Shown: in pieces, positions 17,382 to 25,483 of the stretch
How the letters are laid out: each line of letters begins with the position of its first letter
Position numbering within the stretch: position 1 is the first letter of the stretch
Origin: Streptomyces monomycini
Lineage (GTDB): Bacteria > Actinomycetota > Actinomycetes > Streptomycetales > Streptomycetaceae
NCBI RefSeq assembly: GCF_022271435.1
Contig: NZ_JAFIQY010000053.1
Location: 1-57,667, forward strand
Direction of reading: 5' to 3'
Length of the DNA stretch: 57,667 bases
Program-made: the position numbers and the translations under genes
The notes under the pieces: model-generated
Told to the model about the DNA's origin: nothing
Databases searched by the model: none
The model's input: only the letters and a program-made list of their open reading frames with translations

Positions 17382-18266
17382 TCAGTGCGTGGGGTGGCCG
17401 CCGAGGTGGCTGGGCTCGGGCGCGCGGGCCAGCTCGTGGCTGAGCTGTTCGAGCTCGCTGCCGCCTGCCATCTGGCGTGTCAGCTCGTCCAGGGCGATCT
17501 CCGACCTGGTGTGGCGGCCGGCCATCGTCCCGCGCTTGAGGAGGACGAAACGGTTGCCCACGAGGTAGGCGTGATGCGGGTTGTGGGTGATCAAGACCAC
17601 GCCGAGCCCGGCGTCCCGCGCGGCCGCGACGTACTTGAGCACCACGCCGGACTGCTTGACCCCGAGCGCCGCCGTCGGCTCGTCCAGCACCAGGACCTTC
17701 GCGCCGAAGTACACGGCGCGGGCGATGGCCACACACTGCCGCTCGCCGCCGGAGAGGGTGCCGATGGGCTGGTCCACGTCGCGCAGGTCGATGCCCATGC
17801 GCAGCAGCTCGGCGCGGGTGGTCTCGCGCATCAGCTGCACGTCGAGCCGCTTGAAGGGGCCGGCGCCCTTGGTCGGCTCGGAGCCGAGGAAGAAGTTGCG
17901 CCAGACCGGCATCAGGGGGACGACGGCCAGGTCCTGGTAGACGGTGGCGATACCGCGGTCCAGCGCCTCCCGCGGGGAGGACAGCCGGGTCTCCTCGCCC
18001 TCGATCGCGAAGCGGCCCGCGTCGTGCTGGTGCAGCCCCGCGATGATTTTGATGAGGGTGGACTTGCCCGCCCCGTTGTCACCGAGCACACAGGTGATCT
18101 CCCCCGCGTGCACCTCCAGCGAGACGCCTTCCAGGGCCTTGACGTTGCCGTAGAACTTGCTGACGTCCACCAGCTCCACGAGGGGCGGGGACGCGCCGTC
18201 GGAGGGGGTGGCGGGCTCCGGGCCCGGCTCGCTCCCCGTCTCCTCCGGCCTCTCCGGACTGCTCAT
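17382..18266 (-). CDS. Sugar ABC transporter ATP-binding protein (CUT2, single ABC domain)
   Basis: 294 residues. Walker A GDNGAGKSTLIK, Q-loop VYQDLAVV, signature LSGGERQCVAIARA, Walker B VLVLDEPTAAL and the H-loop ITHN are all present. Most CUT2 ATPases (RbsA, MglA) are ~500 residues with two ABC domains; this one has a single domain, as in FrcA of the fructose system, so it should act as a homodimer. It has a Pro/Glu-rich N-terminus and a variable C-terminal tail. The ATG overlaps the permease stop (ATGA). Confidence 0.9.
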   Translation of the reverse strand: MSSPERPEETGSEPGPEPATPSDGASPPLVELVDVSKFYGNVKALEGVSLEVHAGEITCVLGDNGAGKSTLIKIIAGLHQHDAGRFAIEGEETRLSSPREALDRGIATVYQDLAVVPLMPVWRNFFLGSEPTKGAGPFKRLDVQLMRETTRAELLRMGIDLRDVDQPIGTLSGGERQCVAIARAVYFGAKVLVLDEPTAALGVKQSGVVLKYVAAARDAGLGVVLITHNPHHAYLVGNRFVLLKRGTMAGRHTRSEIALDELTRQMAGGSELEQLSHELARAPEPSHLGGHPTH

Positions 18267-19333
18267 TTCGTCGCCTCCGCGCGCTTGCGGACCCATGCGT
18301 TCAGGAGCGTGGCCAGCAGCAGCATCGCTCCGAGGAAGAACTTGTACCAGTCCGGGTTCCACTGGGCGTACACGATGCCCTTGCTGGCCATGCCGAAGAT
18401 GAAGGCGCCGACGGCGGCGCCGATCGCCGAGCCGTAGCCGCCGGTCATCAGGCAGCCGCCGACCGCGGCGGCGATGATGTAGAGGAACTCGTTGCCGACG
18501 CCGTCGCCGGACTGGATCGCGTCGTACGAGAACAGCAGGTGCTGTCCGGAGATCCAGGCCGCCAGCGCGACCCCCATGTACAGGCCGATCTTGGTCCGGG
18601 TGACCGGGACACCGACCGCCCGCGCGGCGTCGGAGCCGCCGCCCACCGCGAAGATCCAGTTGCCGACGCGGGTGCGCAGCAGGACCCAGGTGGCGAGCGC
18701 GACCAGGCCGATCCACCACAGGATGGTGACCTGGATGTCCACGCCGCCGACGCTCAGGTGGGACGCGAAGAGCGCCCGGGCCGAGTCGAAGCCCTCCATG
18801 TCGGCGATGGACTTCGTCGAGACGGTGCCGCTGATCAGCTTGGTGAAGCCGAGATTGAGGCCGGTCAGCATGAAGAAGGTACCCAGCGTGATGATGAAGC
18901 TGGGCAGCTTCGTACGGGTCAGCAGGAAGCCGTTGAAGACTCCGATGGCCAGGGTGACCAGCAAGGACACCCCGACGCCCACCCAGACGTTCGCCGTCAT
19001 CTGGTAGCTGAACATCGACGAGACGAGCGCGGAGCTGACGACCATGACGCCGGCCGACAGGTCGAACTCGCCGCCGATCATCAGCAGCGCCACCGGCACG
19101 GCCATGATGCCGATCGTCGACGAGGCGTAGAGCACGGTGGAGAGGCTGGACGCCTGGAGGAACGTGTCGGCGGCGAAGGAGAAGAAGAGGAAGACGGCCG
19201 CGGCGCCGACCACCGCGCCCAGCTCGGGGCGGCTCATCAGGCGGCGCGCCGGTGACCGGTGCACCAGGCGCTCGTCCGGTCCGCCGCCGGATTGCGGTCC
19301 GCTGTCCCGTACGGGGGTCTCCGCGGTGCTCAT
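18263..19333 (-). CDS. Sugar ABC transporter permease (CUT2, BPD_transp_2)
   Basis: 356 residues from the ATG at 19333, which overlaps the stop of the binding-protein gene (ATGA). A ~35-residue cytoplasmic N-terminus is followed by about ten membrane helices. The stretch ALLMIGGEFDLSAG is the hallmark of RbsC/FrcC/XylH-type permeases, and GRAVGV-like DAARAVGVPV also fits the family. It forms the membrane channel with the single-domain ATPase. A longer frame to 19453 is a shadow of the neighbouring gene. Confidence 0.9.
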   Translation of the reverse strand: MSTAETPVRDSGPQSGGGPDERLVHRSPARRLMSRPELGAVVGAAAVFLFFSFAADTFLQASSLSTVLYASSTIGIMAVPVALLMIGGEFDLSAGVMVVSSALVSSMFSYQMTANVWVGVGVSLLVTLAIGVFNGFLLTRTKLPSFIITLGTFFMLTGLNLGFTKLISGTVSTKSIADMEGFDSARALFASHLSVGGVDIQVTILWWIGLVALATWVLLRTRVGNWIFAVGGGSDAARAVGVPVTRTKIGLYMGVALAAWISGQHLLFSYDAIQSGDGVGNEFLYIIAAAVGGCLMTGGYGSAIGAAVGAFIFGMASKGIVYAQWNPDWYKFFLGAMLLLATLLNAWVRKRAEATK

Positions 19334-20343
19334 CGGGTCCCCCGCTTCGTGTACTCCTGCAATGCCGCCGCGTCCTTCTTGGTGATCACCTGGGGGCCGG
19401 TGAAGACCGGCTTGCCGCCACCGAGGACGTCGGCGTTGTACTTGTAGAGCCACAGCAGGTCGACGGCCTGGTACCCCTGGAGGTACGGCTGCTGGTCGAC
19501 GGCGAAGCCGAGCGAGCCGTCCTTCAGGCCGTCGGCGACCTTCGCGTTCAGGTCGAAGGTGTCGATCTCGGCGTCGCTGCCGGCCTGCTCCTTGGCCTTG
19601 ACGGCGGTCGGCGCGAACGGCGCGCCCAGCGTCACCACGGAGTCGATGCCGCGGTCCGACTGGAGCTTGGCCTCGATGGTGGACTGGACGTCGGGCATGT
19701 TGGTGCCCTCCACGTACAGCTTCTGCATCTCGCCCTTGAACGTCTTCTGCGCGCCGTCGCAGCGCTGCTCATGGCCGACGTTGCCCTGCTCGTGCAGGAC
19801 GCACAGCGCCTTCTTGCGGCCCCGCTCGTTCAGCTCCTCGCCGACGGCCTCGCCGGCCACGGTCTCGTCCTGGCCGACGTGGGTCAGGGCGCCGTAGGCC
19901 TTGGACGCCTCGGCGCCCGAGTTCACGGTGATCACCGGGATGCCGGCCTTCTCGGCCCGGGCGACCACGTCCTTCATGGCGTCGGGCTTGGCCAGCGTGA
20001 CGATCAGCCCGTCCACCTTCTGGTCGATGTAGGACTGCACCAGCTGGCTCTGCCGCTGGGCCTCCTTGTCGTGCCCGTAGACGAACTTGATGTTGTCCTT
20101 GTCGGCGGCCTGCCGGGCGCCGTTCTGCACGATGTCCCAGAAGGTGTCACCGTCGCCCGAGTGGGTGACCATGGCGAAGGTCCACCTCGGGGTGTTGACG
20201 GCCGCCTTGCCGCCCGCGGTCTGGGCGGCGCGCGCTTCCTCGGCGCGCTTGCCGCCGGTGCTGCTGCACCCCGCCAGGGACGCGGCGAGCACCGCTGCCA
20301 GCACCGCGGTCACCGCGCGTACCCCTGTCCGAACCCTTGCCAC
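19330..20343 (-). CDS. Sugar-binding lipoprotein of the ABC transporter (periplasmic-binding type 1)
   Basis: 337 residues from GTG at 20343 with GAAGGG upstream. Lipoprotein signal peptide ending LAGC (Cys25). The mature part is a two-lobed RbsB-like sugar-binding protein (VTHSGDGDTFWDIVQNGARQAA, VDGLIVTLAKPDAM, GIPVITVNSG, DLNAKVADGLKDGSLGFAVDQQPYLQGY). It captures a sugar or polyol outside the cell and delivers it to the permease. First main gene of the operon binding protein-permease-ATPase-(ROK kinase-membrane protein). A repeat-rich small ORF and a promoter with a GntR-like operator lie upstream. Confidence 0.9.
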   Translation of the reverse strand: MARVRTGVRAVTAVLAAVLAASLAGCSSTGGKRAEEARAAQTAGGKAAVNTPRWTFAMVTHSGDGDTFWDIVQNGARQAADKDNIKFVYGHDKEAQRQSQLVQSYIDQKVDGLIVTLAKPDAMKDVVARAEKAGIPVITVNSGAEASKAYGALTHVGQDETVAGEAVGEELNERGRKKALCVLHEQGNVGHEQRCDGAQKTFKGEMQKLYVEGTNMPDVQSTIEAKLQSDRGIDSVVTLGAPFAPTAVKAKEQAGSDAEIDTFDLNAKVADGLKDGSLGFAVDQQPYLQGYQAVDLLWLYKYNADVLGGGKPVFTGPQVITKKDAAALQEYTKRGTR

Positions 20344-20624
20344 GAGGTCGAGCCCTTCTCGTTGCTGTTGCTGCTGTCACTGTGCGCCTGGGGCGCTGTG
20401 CCGGGTTTGGGCCGAAAATGATCGGTCCCGGCCGCCCAAGTATCCGTTACGCCTGTTCCGCGTGGGGTCATCGGGTCCCGTGCCTCGGGCACTCCTCCGG
20501 CTGCGGTACGGCCGTGTCCGCCTGCGGTACGGCCGTACCCGCTCGCGGTACACCCGCGTCCGGCCGCGACACGCCCGGGTCCGGCCGCCGTACGCCCGTA
20601 CCGGTGACCGCGCGGCCGGGCCGG
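20344..20624. other. 5' region of the sugar ABC operon
   Basis: 281 bases between the binding-protein start and the small repeat ORF. The stretch 20490-20610 carries repeated CGGTACGG/CCGTACC-like words that can pair locally, much like the 17101 array. No gene is supported. Confidence 0.4.
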
Positions 20625-20822
20625 TCAGCGCCGGATCGCCGGGAGCCGGGCCCGGCGGACGGCGGGAGCGGTCCGGGGCTCGGTGACATCCGGCTCGGTG
20701 GCATCGGGCTCGGTGGCATCGGGCTCGGTGGCATCGGGCTCGGCGATGTCCGGCTCGGCGATGTCCGGCTCGGCGATGTCGGGCCCGGTGGTGGTACGGG
20801 CCGTGCGCACGGTACACCTCAT
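20625..20822 (-). CDS. Putative small repeat protein encoded in the ABC operon leader
   Basis: 65-codon frame from an ATG at 20822, preceded by GGGAGAGG at a good distance and ~36 bases after the start of transcription predicted from the promoter at 20866-20895. Residues 13-50 are seven pentapeptide repeats of the type PDIAE/PDATE/PDVTE, encoded by the 15-bp tandem repeats at 20677-20781. All three codon positions fit Streptomyces usage, but tandem repeats bias such tests. It may be a real acidic small protein or just leader sequence. I do not recognise a family. Confidence 0.35.
   Translation of the reverse strand: MRCTVRTARTTTGPDIAEPDIAEPDIAEPDATEPDATEPDATEPDVTEPRTAPAVRRARLPAIRR
20677..20781. 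repeat. Seven tandem 15-bp repeats
   Basis: Seven back-to-back units of GGCTCGGTGGCATCG or GGCTCGGCGATGTCC type: units 1-4 are near-identical to each other and units 5-7 to each other. The 15-bp period keeps a reading frame open in all frames. Confidence 0.95.
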
Positions 20823-20865
20823 GGGACCGTCCTCTCTCCCGTGCCGCCCGACGGCGGCTGGAGGA

Positions 20866-20895
20866 GTTCTAGCGGTGCGCACCGAGCCCCGTCAA
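20866..20895 (-). promoter_or_regulatory. Predicted promoter of the sugar ABC operon
   Basis: Reading the minus strand: -35 TTGACG (20895-20890), 18-base spacer, -10 TAGAAC (20871-20866). It points at the small repeat ORF and the binding-protein gene. Confidence 0.6.
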
Positions 20896-20898
20896 TGC

Positions 20899-20912
20899 TT
20901 TGTCAGAACATT
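20899..20912. promoter_or_regulatory. Candidate GntR operator next to the ABC promoter
   Basis: TTTGTCAGAACATT matches 10 of 14 positions of the perfect palindrome ATTGTCCGGACAAT found upstream of the gntR gene (21825-21838) and sits just upstream of the -35 of the ABC promoter. Confidence 0.45.
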
Positions 20913-20915
20913 CTT

Positions 20916-20934
20916 ACCCGGGCACGACCCGGGT
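20916..20934 (-). terminator. Hairpin downstream of gntR
   Basis: ACCCGGG (20916-20922) pairs with CCCGGGT (20928-20934) around 5 nt, between the end of gntR and the ABC promoter. The stem is short, so termination would be modest. Confidence 0.45.
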
Positions 20935-21001
20935 GGCCGGATTTCCGGCGCGCGGCACTCTCCGGCCCGTATGCGCGACCGGATCTCCGCATGCGGCGCC
21001 G

Positions 21002-21775
21002 TCAGGGCCGTACGAGCAGCTGGAACTCGAAGGCGTACCGGGAAGCCCGGTAGACGTGCGAGCCGAATTCGACCGCTCGGCCCGTGTCGTCGAAGGTCGT
21101 ACGCTGCATCGTCAGCAGCGGGGCGCCCTCGGGCTCGCCGAGGCGCTCCCCCTCCTCCGCCGTCGCAGCGCGCGCGCCGACGGACTGGCGGGCGCTGTGC
21201 AGGGTGATGCCCGCCGCTCGCATCAGGCGGTACAGGCCGGTCTCCTCCAACCGCTCGGTACCGAGGTCGAGCAGTCCGACGGGCAGGTGGTTGCGCAGGT
21301 GGGCGACAGGTTCGCCGTGCGCGAGACGCAACCGTTCGACGAGTGCGACCTCGGCCCCTTCCGCGACCCCGAGCGCGGCTGCGACCTCGGCGGTGGCTTC
21401 GGTGGTGGTGTTGAGGAGCACGCGGGTGGCGGGCTTCTGCCCTGCGGTCTCCAGGTCGTCGTAGAGGCTGCTCAGCTCCAGCGGACGCTTGACCTGACTG
21501 TGCACGACCTGCGTGCCGATGCCACGGCGCCGCACCAGCAGCCCCTTGTCCACCAGCGACTGGATGGCCTGGCGGACCGTCGGCCGGGACAGCCCGAGCC
21601 GTCCGGCCAGCTCGATCTCGTTGCCGAGCAGGCTGCCCGGGGCCAGCCTGCCGGTCTCGATCGCCGCTTCCAGCTGCTGGGACAGCTGGAAGTACAGCGG
21701 GACCGGGCTGCTCCGGTCCACGCTGAACTGGACGGGGCTCTCGGCGCCCTTGGAGTCTGTATCGCGTTTCCCCAC
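21002..21775 (-). CDS. GntR/HutC family transcriptional regulator
   Basis: 257 residues. The N-terminal winged helix has the GntR pattern PLYFQLSQQLEAAIETGRL, then LSRPTVRQAIQSLVDKGLLVRRRGIGTQV. The C-terminal UTRA ligand domain (residues ~100-250; LVERLRLAHGEPVAHLRNHLP, GLYRLMRAAGITLHSA, YAFEFQLL) places it in the HutC subfamily, whose members bind sugar phosphates or similar effectors. It lies directly upstream of, and on the same strand as, the sugar ABC operon. Shared operator-like palindromes suggest that it represses the operon and itself. Effector unknown. Confidence 0.9.
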   Translation of the reverse strand: MGKRDTDSKGAESPVQFSVDRSSPVPLYFQLSQQLEAAIETGRLAPGSLLGNEIELAGRLGLSRPTVRQAIQSLVDKGLLVRRRGIGTQVVHSQVKRPLELSSLYDDLETAGQKPATRVLLNTTTEATAEVAAALGVAEGAEVALVERLRLAHGEPVAHLRNHLPVGLLDLGTERLEETGLYRLMRAAGITLHSARQSVGARAATAEEGERLGEPEGAPLLTMQRTTFDDTGRAVEFGSHVYRASRYAFEFQLLVRP

Positions 21776-21824
21776 GGGCGGGAGCGTATCCGGCCGCGAA
21801 GATGACGGGAAGTCCAGAGGTCAC

Positions 21825-21862
21825 ATTGTCCGGACAATCACGTCCGCAGTTGGTACGTACCA
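21825..21862. promoter_or_regulatory. Two palindromic operators upstream of gntR
   Basis: ATTGTCCGGACAAT (21825-21838) is a perfect 14-bp palindrome of the GT-N-AC type bound by HutC-type regulators. TGGTACGTACCA (21851-21862), extending to ACTGGTACGTACCA on the minus strand, resembles the DasR dre pattern ACTGGT-N4-ACCA. Both lie 50-87 bases before the gntR start. Confidence 0.6.
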
Positions 21863-21981
21863 GTAGTTTCGGCCACCGGTCACCGGTACCGGCGGCCGGT
21901 ACCGACCACCGCCGCCGTCACCCGCACCGCGACCCTCCTCCTCGCCTCCGCTCCCCTCCGCTCCCCACCGCTCCCCTGCCC

Positions 21982-22833
21982 TCACTTCGCCATCCAGCTG
22001 TCCTCGTACTTCTGGTACGTGCCGTCGTGCTTCGCCAGGTGGACCCACTGGTCGACGTACTCCTTGAACGGGAAGTCGGCGCGCGGTACGGCGTAGGCCT
22101 TCTCGGAGAAGGTGAACGGCCGGTCGGGGTGGACCGCGCACAGCTCGGGGTGGATCTTGGCCTGGTAGCGGGTCTCGCTCGCGTCGGTCATCATCACGTC
22201 CGCGCGGCCCGCGATGATCTCGTCGAAGACGGTGGTGTTGTCGGGGTGCGGCTTGATGGTCGCGCGCTTGATGACGGAACGGGCGAATTGTTCGTTGGTG
22301 CCGCCCGGGTTGACGATCACCGTGGTGCCCGGGCGGTCGATCTCCTCCAGCGTCCGGTACTTGTCCTGATCGGCGCAGCGGACGATCGGGGTCTTCCCGT
22401 CGGTGCGGACGGCCTCGCCGAAGGCCACCTTCCGGGCGCGCGGCAAGGTGATCGACACGCCGCCCATGGCGATGTCGCAGCGCCCCGCCACCAGATCGTC
22501 GACCAGTTTCGCCCAGGTCGTGGGTACGTACCTGGGCTTGGCGTCCAGGCTCCGGGCCAGGTCGCGGGCCATCGAGATGTCCACACCGCTGTACGCCCCG
22601 GACGCGGGGTCGCGGTGGGTGAAGGGGCGGTAATCACCGGTGGTGCAGACGCGGAGGACACCGCGGCGGGGGATGGTGTCGAGGAGGGAGGCGGGGGTGG
22701 GGCGTGTCGTGGAGTGTGCGGGGGTGGCCGGCCGGTCCGGGCGGGTGGCCGGAGCGGTCGGGGCGGTCGTCGGTGCGACCGTGGTGAGGGCGAGGGCGCA
22801 GGTCAGGGCGGAGAGGGCGACGGCGCGGCGCAT
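21982..22833 (-). CDS. Exported PheC-like cyclohexadienyl dehydratase / family 3 solute-binding protein
   Basis: 283 residues with a Sec signal peptide (MRRAVALSALTCALALTTVA) and a Thr/Pro/Ala-rich linker. The body follows the PheC pattern closely: LRVCTTGDYRPFTHRD, RCDIAMGGVSITLPRAR, VNPGGTNEQFAR, MMTDASETRYQAKIHPELCAVHP, EKAYAVPR and DQWVHLA. PheC enzymes evolved from amino-acid-binding proteins and dehydrate prephenate or L-arogenate outside the cytoplasm. The Glu of GGTNE is, as I recall, the catalytic acid in PheC and is conserved. No ABC permease or ATPase gene is adjacent, which favours an enzyme over a transport receptor. The assignment rests on motif memory. Confidence 0.7.
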   Translation of the reverse strand: MRRAVALSALTCALALTTVAPTTAPTAPATRPDRPATPAHSTTRPTPASLLDTIPRRGVLRVCTTGDYRPFTHRDPASGAYSGVDISMARDLARSLDAKPRYVPTTWAKLVDDLVAGRCDIAMGGVSITLPRARKVAFGEAVRTDGKTPIVRCADQDKYRTLEEIDRPGTTVIVNPGGTNEQFARSVIKRATIKPHPDNTTVFDEIIAGRADVMMTDASETRYQAKIHPELCAVHPDRPFTFSEKAYAVPRADFPFKEYVDQWVHLAKHDGTYQKYEDSWMAK

Positions 22834-22969
22834 GGGGCGGCTCCTGTACGCGGCGAGGGTACGGGCAACGGGCGGAACGGGCCGGACGGGCCGGACGGGC
22901 CGTCAGCGTGGCAGAGGGCGGGCCGGGAGTGAAGGGTGTGCCCGGCTGGTGGGACGGGAGCGAGGGGCG

Positions 22970-23869
22970 TCACTTCACGTCTGCGGCCCAGTGTTCGCGG
23001 GCGATGCCGGCCAGCGCGGTGAGGGCCGCGGTCGGGTTCCGGTCCTTGTGCCGTACGAGATGGACGCCGAGCGCGGGCCGGCAGGTCCACGGCAGTACGG
23101 CCACCTCGCCGCGCGCCGCCTCGTCCGCCACCGCGACGGCGGGCAGCAGCGCCACGCCGAGACCGGCGGCGGCACAGCGCTTGAGGGCCTCCACGCTCAG
23201 GAACTCCATCACGGCCGGCCGGACACCCGCCGACCGCAACTCCCGGTCCATCAGCTCGCGCTGGGCACAGGTGTGGTCCATCAGCAGGAGTGTCTGCGTG
23301 GCCAGGTCGGCGGTACGGACGCGGGTGCGGCGGGCCAGCGGGTGGCCGGAGTGCCCGATCAGGGCCATCGGTTCGTCCGTGAGGCGTTCCGCGCGCGCCA
23401 CCGGGTCCCGTACGGACTCCTCCAGCAGGAACCCCGCGTCCAGGGTGCCGTCGCGAAGGTTGGCGAGCAGGGTCGTCCTGCTGTCGGGGCCGAACACGAT
23501 GCGCAGGCGCGGGAAGCGGTCCTGAACGGCGCGCAGTACGGGCGGCAGGCGGTACGCGCACAGCGTCTCGGGGGCGGCGATGTGCAGGGTGCCGCTGACC
23601 TGCGCCGGGTCGTCGGCGCCGCGTACGGCGTCCCGGGCCTCGTCCGCGTACGCGAGCATCCTGCGGGCGTGACCGCGCAGTTCGCGCCCTGCCTCGGTGA
23701 GGACCACACGCCGCCCGAGCCGTTCGAAGAGGCGGGTGCCGAGATCCTTCTCCAGGGCCTTGATCTGCGCGGTGACGCTGGACTGGACATAGCCGAGTTC
23801 CTGGGCGGCGCGGGTGAAACTCAACTGCCGGGCCACGGCCAGGAAGGTCGTCAGGTGCTTCAGCTCCAT
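22970..23869 (-). CDS. LysR family transcriptional regulator
   Basis: 299 residues. N-terminal LysR helix-turn-helix (LTTFLAVARQLSFTRAAQELGYVQSSVTAQIKALE) followed by a LysR effector domain (LHIAAPETLCAYRLPPVL, RCAAAGLGVALLPAVAV). Divergent from the MFS gene with 143 bases between; a dyad in that gap is the likely binding site. It probably controls the exporter, with an unknown ligand. Confidence 0.92.
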   Translation of the reverse strand: MELKHLTTFLAVARQLSFTRAAQELGYVQSSVTAQIKALEKDLGTRLFERLGRRVVLTEAGRELRGHARRMLAYADEARDAVRGADDPAQVSGTLHIAAPETLCAYRLPPVLRAVQDRFPRLRIVFGPDSRTTLLANLRDGTLDAGFLLEESVRDPVARAERLTDEPMALIGHSGHPLARRTRVRTADLATQTLLLMDHTCAQRELMDRELRSAGVRPAVMEFLSVEALKRCAAAGLGVALLPAVAVADEAARGEVAVLPWTCRPALGVHLVRHKDRNPTAALTALAGIAREHWAADVK

Positions 23870-23951
23870 GGGCGGATCGTAGGACGGACCGCGGGAGCCG
23901 GGACGGGCGAGCCGGGACGGCAGGAAGTCGGGTCAGCGATCGCCCCCCACG

Positions 23952-23971
23952 ATGCTTCGGATCGGAAACAT
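23952..23971. promoter_or_regulatory. LysR-type dyad between lysR and MFS genes
   Basis: ATGCTTC (23952-23958) and GAAACAT (23965-23971) form an inverted repeat with one mismatch around 6 bases. It lies just upstream of the predicted MFS promoter, a usual position for a LysR site. Confidence 0.5.
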
Positions 23972-23974
23972 TCG

Positions 23975-24005
23975 TTGGACGCGATGGTTCCGGGGGCCGT
24001 AGAAC
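23975..24005 (+). promoter_or_regulatory. Predicted promoter of the MFS gene (leaderless)
   Basis: -35 TTGGAC (23975-23980), 19-base spacer, -10 TAGAAC (24000-24005). The ATG at 24013 lies where transcription should begin and no ribosome site precedes it, so the mRNA may be leaderless. Confidence 0.5.
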
Positions 24006-24012
24006 GGCAGGC

Positions 24013-25239
24013 ATGGCTGCGTTCACCTCCCTCTTCCCGGCCCGGCGCCGACAGCGGCCGCCGCGCCGGGACCGGCGGCCGGCGACAGGCCTGGCCGGCC
24101 GGGACTTCCTGCTCCTGCTGCTCGCGACCCTCGGCACCTTCGCGAACTACGCGCCCATGCTGACCGTCGTCCCGCTGTGGACCGCCCGGGGCGCGGCGGG
24201 CGAGGGCGGAGCGGGCGCGGCGACCGCCGTCACGATGGCGACGACCGTGGCCGTCCAGCTGTGCATGGGGCGGCTGACACGGCGCTTCACCCTGCGCCGC
24301 CTGCTGTGTGCGGGGGCGTTGCTGCTCGGCCTGCCGACGTTCGGGTACGTACTGTCGTCCGGGCTCGCGTGGGTGCTGACGGTCTCGGCCGTACGGGGTG
24401 CGGGCTTCGGCGTGGTGGCGGTGACGGGTAGCGCGCTCGTCGCCGAACTGGTGCCACCGGAGCAGCGGGGGCGGGCCGTCGGCTGGTACGGCGTCGCGGT
24501 GGGGCTGCCCCAAGTGGTGCTACTGCCGCTGGGGGCGTGGCTCGCCGCCGACGGGCGTTTCGGCGCCGTCTTCGCAGCGGCGGGCACGCTGAGCGTGGCG
24601 GCGGTGCCGCTCGTGGCGGCGATGTCCGGGCGGACCACGGCACCCTCGCGTCCGTCCCGGTCTCCGGAGCCGTCGGGGTCCGCGAGCTACCGCCCGCTGC
24701 TCCGCCCTGCGCTCCTACTGGCCGCCGCTTCGGTCGCGCTCGGCGGGCTCACGTCCTTCCTGCCGTTCGTGCTGGCGCGCCCGGACCTGGCGCCCACCGC
24801 GCTGCTCGTGCTCTTCGTCGCGATGATCGTGGGCCGGTGGGCGGCAGGGGTGTGGAGCGACCGGCGGGGCCCGGGGCGGCTGGTGCTGCCGGCCGCGGCG
24901 CTCTGCGCGCCGGCTGTCGCCGTGCTCGCCCTGACGGCAGGGCACGAGAAGACCGTACCGGTGGCGCTCGCGATGGTGGCGCTGTACGGGCTGGCCGACG
25001 GCGCCCTCCAGAACGAGACCTTGGTACTGATGTTCCGCCGGGCCGGGCCGCACGGCAGCGGCGCCGCAGGCACCGCGTGGAACATGGCGTACGACGGCGG
25101 CACCGGGCTCGGTTCGGCCGGCGTCGGCCTGGCCGCGCCCTGGCTGGGGGCCGGCGGCGCGTTCGGGGCCGTCGCGGCACTGATCGCGCTCGCCGTCCCG
25201 GGCGGTGCGCGCCTGCGGCCCGGCGCACGGGGGCGGTGA
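24013..25239 (+). CDS. Major facilitator superfamily transporter
   Basis: 408 residues, about 12 membrane helices in two halves separated by a Ser/Pro-rich loop (residues ~205-225). The motif A region GRLTRRFTLRRLL and the helix-5 motif RGAGFGVVAVTGSALVAELVPPEQRGRAVGWYG are typical of drug-efflux type MFS proteins. Adjacent to, and divergent from, a LysR regulator. Substrate unknown; export of a small organic compound is the usual role. Confidence 0.88.
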   Translation: MAAFTSLFPARRRQRPPRRDRRPATGLAGRDFLLLLLATLGTFANYAPMLTVVPLWTARGAAGEGGAGAATAVTMATTVAVQLCMGRLTRRFTLRRLLCAGALLLGLPTFGYVLSSGLAWVLTVSAVRGAGFGVVAVTGSALVAELVPPEQRGRAVGWYGVAVGLPQVVLLPLGAWLAADGRFGAVFAAAGTLSVAAVPLVAAMSGRTTAPSRPSRSPEPSGSASYRPLLRPALLLAAASVALGGLTSFLPFVLARPDLAPTALLVLFVAMIVGRWAAGVWSDRRGPGRLVLPAAALCAPAVAVLALTAGHEKTVPVALAMVALYGLADGALQNETLVLMFRRAGPHGSGAAGTAWNMAYDGGTGLGSAGVGLAAPWLGAGGAFGAVAALIALAVPGGARLRPGARGR

Positions 25240-25269
25240 GCACGCCGGGCCGGTGCGCCCGAATGCACA

Positions 25270-25422
25270 ACCAGCACCTATGACCGAACACTCCGCGCCG
25301 TAGCCGACTTGGCCGCATGTCGCCCTGGGCACCGCGGCGCGCAGATCGCACTCGTACCGCCGGAGCCCGAGTTCCAGGAGACCTGGACGCTGGAGTACGT
25401 GGGTCCGATCGAGACGGAGTAG
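25270..25422 (+). pseudogene. Possible 3' remnant of an unidentified gene
   Basis: A plus-strand frame without a start codon translates with good codon bias to about 50 residues ending VPPEPEFQETWTLEYVGPIETE and a TAG at 25420. No family recognised. It lies between the MFS gene and the IS remnant, a place where truncated genes are expected. Confidence 0.3.
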
Positions 25423-25483
25423 GCGCGTCGGCGCGGGGCCCGCCGCTCACCGCGGGGCCCGCACCTCGCCGAACGCACACCTA

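Noticed and set aside
20677..20781. CRISPR or replication iterons
   Set aside because: Tandem 15-bp units without spacers and no replication gene nearby; the frame-preserving period suggests a coding or leader repeat.
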